Shown: positions 7,249 to 8,384 of the stretch, in pieces
Numbering within the stretch: position 1 is the stretch's first letter
Layout of the letters: every line of letters starts with the position of its first letter
Assembly (NCBI GenBank): GCA_017459485.1
Contig: JAFUCW010000081.1
Location: 1 to 8,384, forward strand
DNA from: Eggerthellaceae bacterium
GTDB taxonomy: Bacteria; Actinomycetota; Coriobacteriia; Coriobacteriales; Eggerthellaceae
Length of the DNA: 8,384 nucleotides
Direction: 5' to 3'
Notes under the pieces: generated by a model
Databases searched by the model: none
What the model saw: only the letters and a program-made list of their open reading frames with translations
What the model was told of the DNA's origin: nothing
Translations under genes and position numbers: made by a program

Positions 7249-7277
7249 ATAGTAGCAGACCCGCACCTGCATCGCAA
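7249..7277 (-). promoter_or_regulatory. Candidate promoter of the rpsF-ssb-rpsR-rplI operon
   Basis: On the minus strand TTGCGA (7272-7277) and TACTAT (7249-7254) are separated by exactly 17 nt. Each matches the sigma-70 consensus at four of six positions. A TATACC overlapping the -10 is an alternative. The start of transcription would fall near 7242, giving a leader of about 68 nt that contains the 7201-7232 hairpin and the rpsF ribosome binding site. Confidence 0.5.
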
Positions 7278-7634
7278 GAAAAGCTGCGCCTACGCTCCAC
7301 GTTTGCATCACATTGCCGTCTGGAGAAAAACCCTAGGCCACCATTGTCCCGAAACGCGCCCCAAGGTGCACACCGCATCCGTCACGGAAGCGTACCCGTA
7401 TTCGTCATCGAAAACACCCTTGCGCAGGCATCGTCCATAGATGCAGGCTGTACCATCAGGCGCTTCTTCCACTCATTCGAGAAAAGGGGCAGATCCTTGA
7501 CAAAGACACAGCCAACAGAAGTGCAACGTATAAAGGCACGCTGAATGAAAGCGCAATGTCCGGCACGAAAAGCATGGACACATGCGTGGTACAGCCGTGC
7601 CCGTCCTGCGCGGGAAGAAACCCTTAGAACCTTG
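7278..7634. other. Gene-free stretch between the acidic-tailed gene and the rpsF promoter
   Basis: I see no convincing gene in these 357 nt. Open frames on both strands are short, lack ribosome binding sites, and most are extensions of shadow frames. One minus-strand frame ending at 7382 reads somewhat protein-like (FVKDLPLFSNEWKKRL) but has no start with a ribosome binding site and could be a gene remnant. Small hairpins occur at 7572-7585 (GCATG-GACA-CATGC), followed on the minus strand by TTTT (7568-7571). That could be a weak terminator for the acidic-tailed gene. A TTGACA sits on the plus strand at 7497-7502, but its nearest TATAAA is 26 nt away, too far for a promoter. Confidence 0.5.
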
Positions 7635-8225
7635 CTAATCGGAGAATTCGTCGGAGGGCTCGTCCGCCTCGTCGTCCTGGGAAGAGGCCACTTCGTCGTC
7701 CGCCTGCGCGTCGTCGGTCTCTTCTTCGGCACTTTCGGAGCCAACGTCGTCTTCGTCTTCACCTTCGACATAGAGCGCAAACTCCATGAAATTGGGAGCA
7801 GTACCAATGTAGAGGGGGCGTTCGTCCATCTTCACTTTGAAGTTGTCGCCTTCGCCTTCCGTGGTGTAGAGGCAGCCGATGGCGTGCCCTTCCATGGCCC
7901 CAGGCACACCGCCCTCCGCTATGATGGCGTCAAGCTCACCTGTGTTCGTCTCCACGTAACCGTCGTAGCAAAACGCATACGCGGCCGCGCCGCGCACGTT
8001 TTGCACCGTATGCTGCGCTGCGGCAAAGCACTGTTCCGCGTCGTCGCCCGGATGGGTTTCGATGACCAGCTTGTCGCCGATTGCCAAAGCGGTAAACGGC
8101 ACCAGCTCTTCGCCCGACTCCATTTTCTCGCGTCCCACATCAAGCGCTTGGAGCAGAACCGCCTCCAATATCCCTTCGAATTCGGGAACGTTGGTAGGCA
8201 TTTCGTCTATCGTGCGGTCAGCCAT
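7635..8225 (-). CDS. Unrecognised protein with globular N-terminal part and acidic tail
   Basis: I do not recognise this 196-residue protein. Residues 1-153 look folded, with alternating hydrophobic strands and helices (EFEGILEAVLLQALDVGREKM, DKLVIETHP, AAAYAFCYDGYVE, GHAIGCLYTTE, LYIGTAPNFMEFALYVEG). I see no signal peptide, membrane segment or known catalytic motif. Residues 154-196 contain 23 Asp/Glu out of 43 and no Lys or Arg, a disordered acidic tail. The ATG at 8223-8225 has AGAGGTG (8233-8239) in front of it, at a good distance. It starts 17 nt after the stop of the open frame entering from the right edge, so the two are probably co-transcribed. GC-ending codons dominate, as in the neighbours, which supports a real native gene. 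A cytoplasmic location is inferred; its function is open. Confidence 0.85.
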   Translation of the reverse strand: MADRTIDEMPTNVPEFEGILEAVLLQALDVGREKMESGEELVPFTALAIGDKLVIETHPGDDAEQCFAAAQHTVQNVRGAAAYAFCYDGYVETNTGELDAIIAEGGVPGAMEGHAIGCLYTTEGEGDNFKVKMDERPLYIGTAPNFMEFALYVEGEDEDDVGSESAEEETDDAQADDEVASSQDDEADEPSDEFSD

Positions 8226-8241
8226 GGGACGACACCTCTTT

Positions 8242-8384
8242 CTAAGGACTCTTCAAGCAGATGCGCTCGTACACCCGCTCGACGGCGATCTCAAGCAATC
8301 TTGCGCGTTTCACCAGGAAATCGGTTGGATTCAACGGCGCGCGAGGCAAGTATACCGCTTGCATCGCAAGACGTAAGAGCAAAT
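8242..8384 (-). CDS. C-terminal fragment of an unrecognised gene entering from the right edge
   Basis: An open frame without any stop enters from the right edge and ends at TAG (8242-8244), giving 46 complete codons. The peptide looks protein-like: a hydrophobic stretch LLLRLAMQAVYLP, then NPTDFLVKRARLLEIAVERV, which could form an amphipathic helix, and a CLKSP end. It stops 17 nt before the ATG of the acidic-tailed gene, whose ribosome binding site lies in that gap, a typical operon arrangement. Most codons in its second half end in G or C. I cannot assign a family from so short a piece. The alternative is that this stretch is a 5' leader with a TATACT -10 (8349-8354), but no fitting -35 is visible. 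Confidence 0.5.
   Translation of the reverse strand, partial: LLLRLAMQAVYLPRAPLNPTDFLVKRARLLEIAVERVYERICLKSP

Noticed and set aside
7497..7502. Plus-strand TTGACA as a promoter -35
   Set aside because: The next TATAAA is 26 nt downstream and no plus-strand gene follows.
8349..8354. TATACT -10 for the acidic-tailed gene
   Set aside because: No -35 at 16-18 nt, and the sequence lies in an open frame that probably codes for the upstream protein's C-terminus.

Overview
The window comes from a GC-rich bacterial chromosome with tightly packed genes. Every gene I can support lies on the minus strand, so transcription runs from the right edge towards the left. Gene content and order (rpsF-ssb-rpsR-rplI-dnaB, then purA and purD, then a HemN-like radical SAM protein), together with the Ala/Glu-rich tail on L9, suggest an actinobacterium. 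Coriobacteriia (Eggerthellaceae-like) is my best guess. This placement is an inference from gene order and protein style, not from a search.

Layout in transcription order. (1) 8384-7635: the C-terminal end of a gene entering from the right edge, followed 17 nt later by an unrecognised 196-aa protein with a strongly acidic tail. (2) 7634-7175: a stretch of about 460 nt without a convincing gene. Its left part holds a good promoter (-35 TTGCGA, 17-nt spacer, -10 TACTAT) and a GC-rich leader hairpin just before rpsF. (3) 7174-5405: rpsF, ssb, rpsR and rplI, a ribosomal-protein/SSB cluster with good ribosome binding sites. It ends at a strong intrinsic terminator (5321-5368). (4) 5320-5169: the dnaB leader, with a perfect DnaA-box sequence TTATCCACA (5310-5318) and a 10-bp hairpin just upstream of the dnaB ribosome binding site. 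(5) 5168-3774: dnaB, the replicative helicase. (6) 3773-3675: the purA leader, with a TATAAT-like -10 and a perfect TTGCGAA-N6-TTCGCAA inverted repeat. (7) 3674-2379: purA. (8) 2378-2074: a 305-nt gap filled by a repeat-rich element with two direct copies and one inverted copy of a hairpin-forming unit. (9) 2073-781: purD. (10) 764 to the left edge: a coproporphyrinogen-III-oxidase-like radical SAM protein, cut by the window end.

How the genes fit together: S6 and S18 bind each other on the 30S platform and flank SSB. L9 belongs to the 50S subunit. DnaB works with SSB at the replication fork. PurA (AMP branch) and PurD (second step of IMP synthesis) supply purine nucleotides. The cluster therefore groups translation, replication and nucleotide supply, as in many bacteria.

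The coding content is mostly housekeeping and I see no clear defence or mobile system. The parts worth a second look are non-coding: the purA-purD repeat element, the dnaB control region with its DnaA box and opposed hairpins, and the purA and rpsF leaders. The L9 tail and the acidic-tailed unknown protein also deserve attention.
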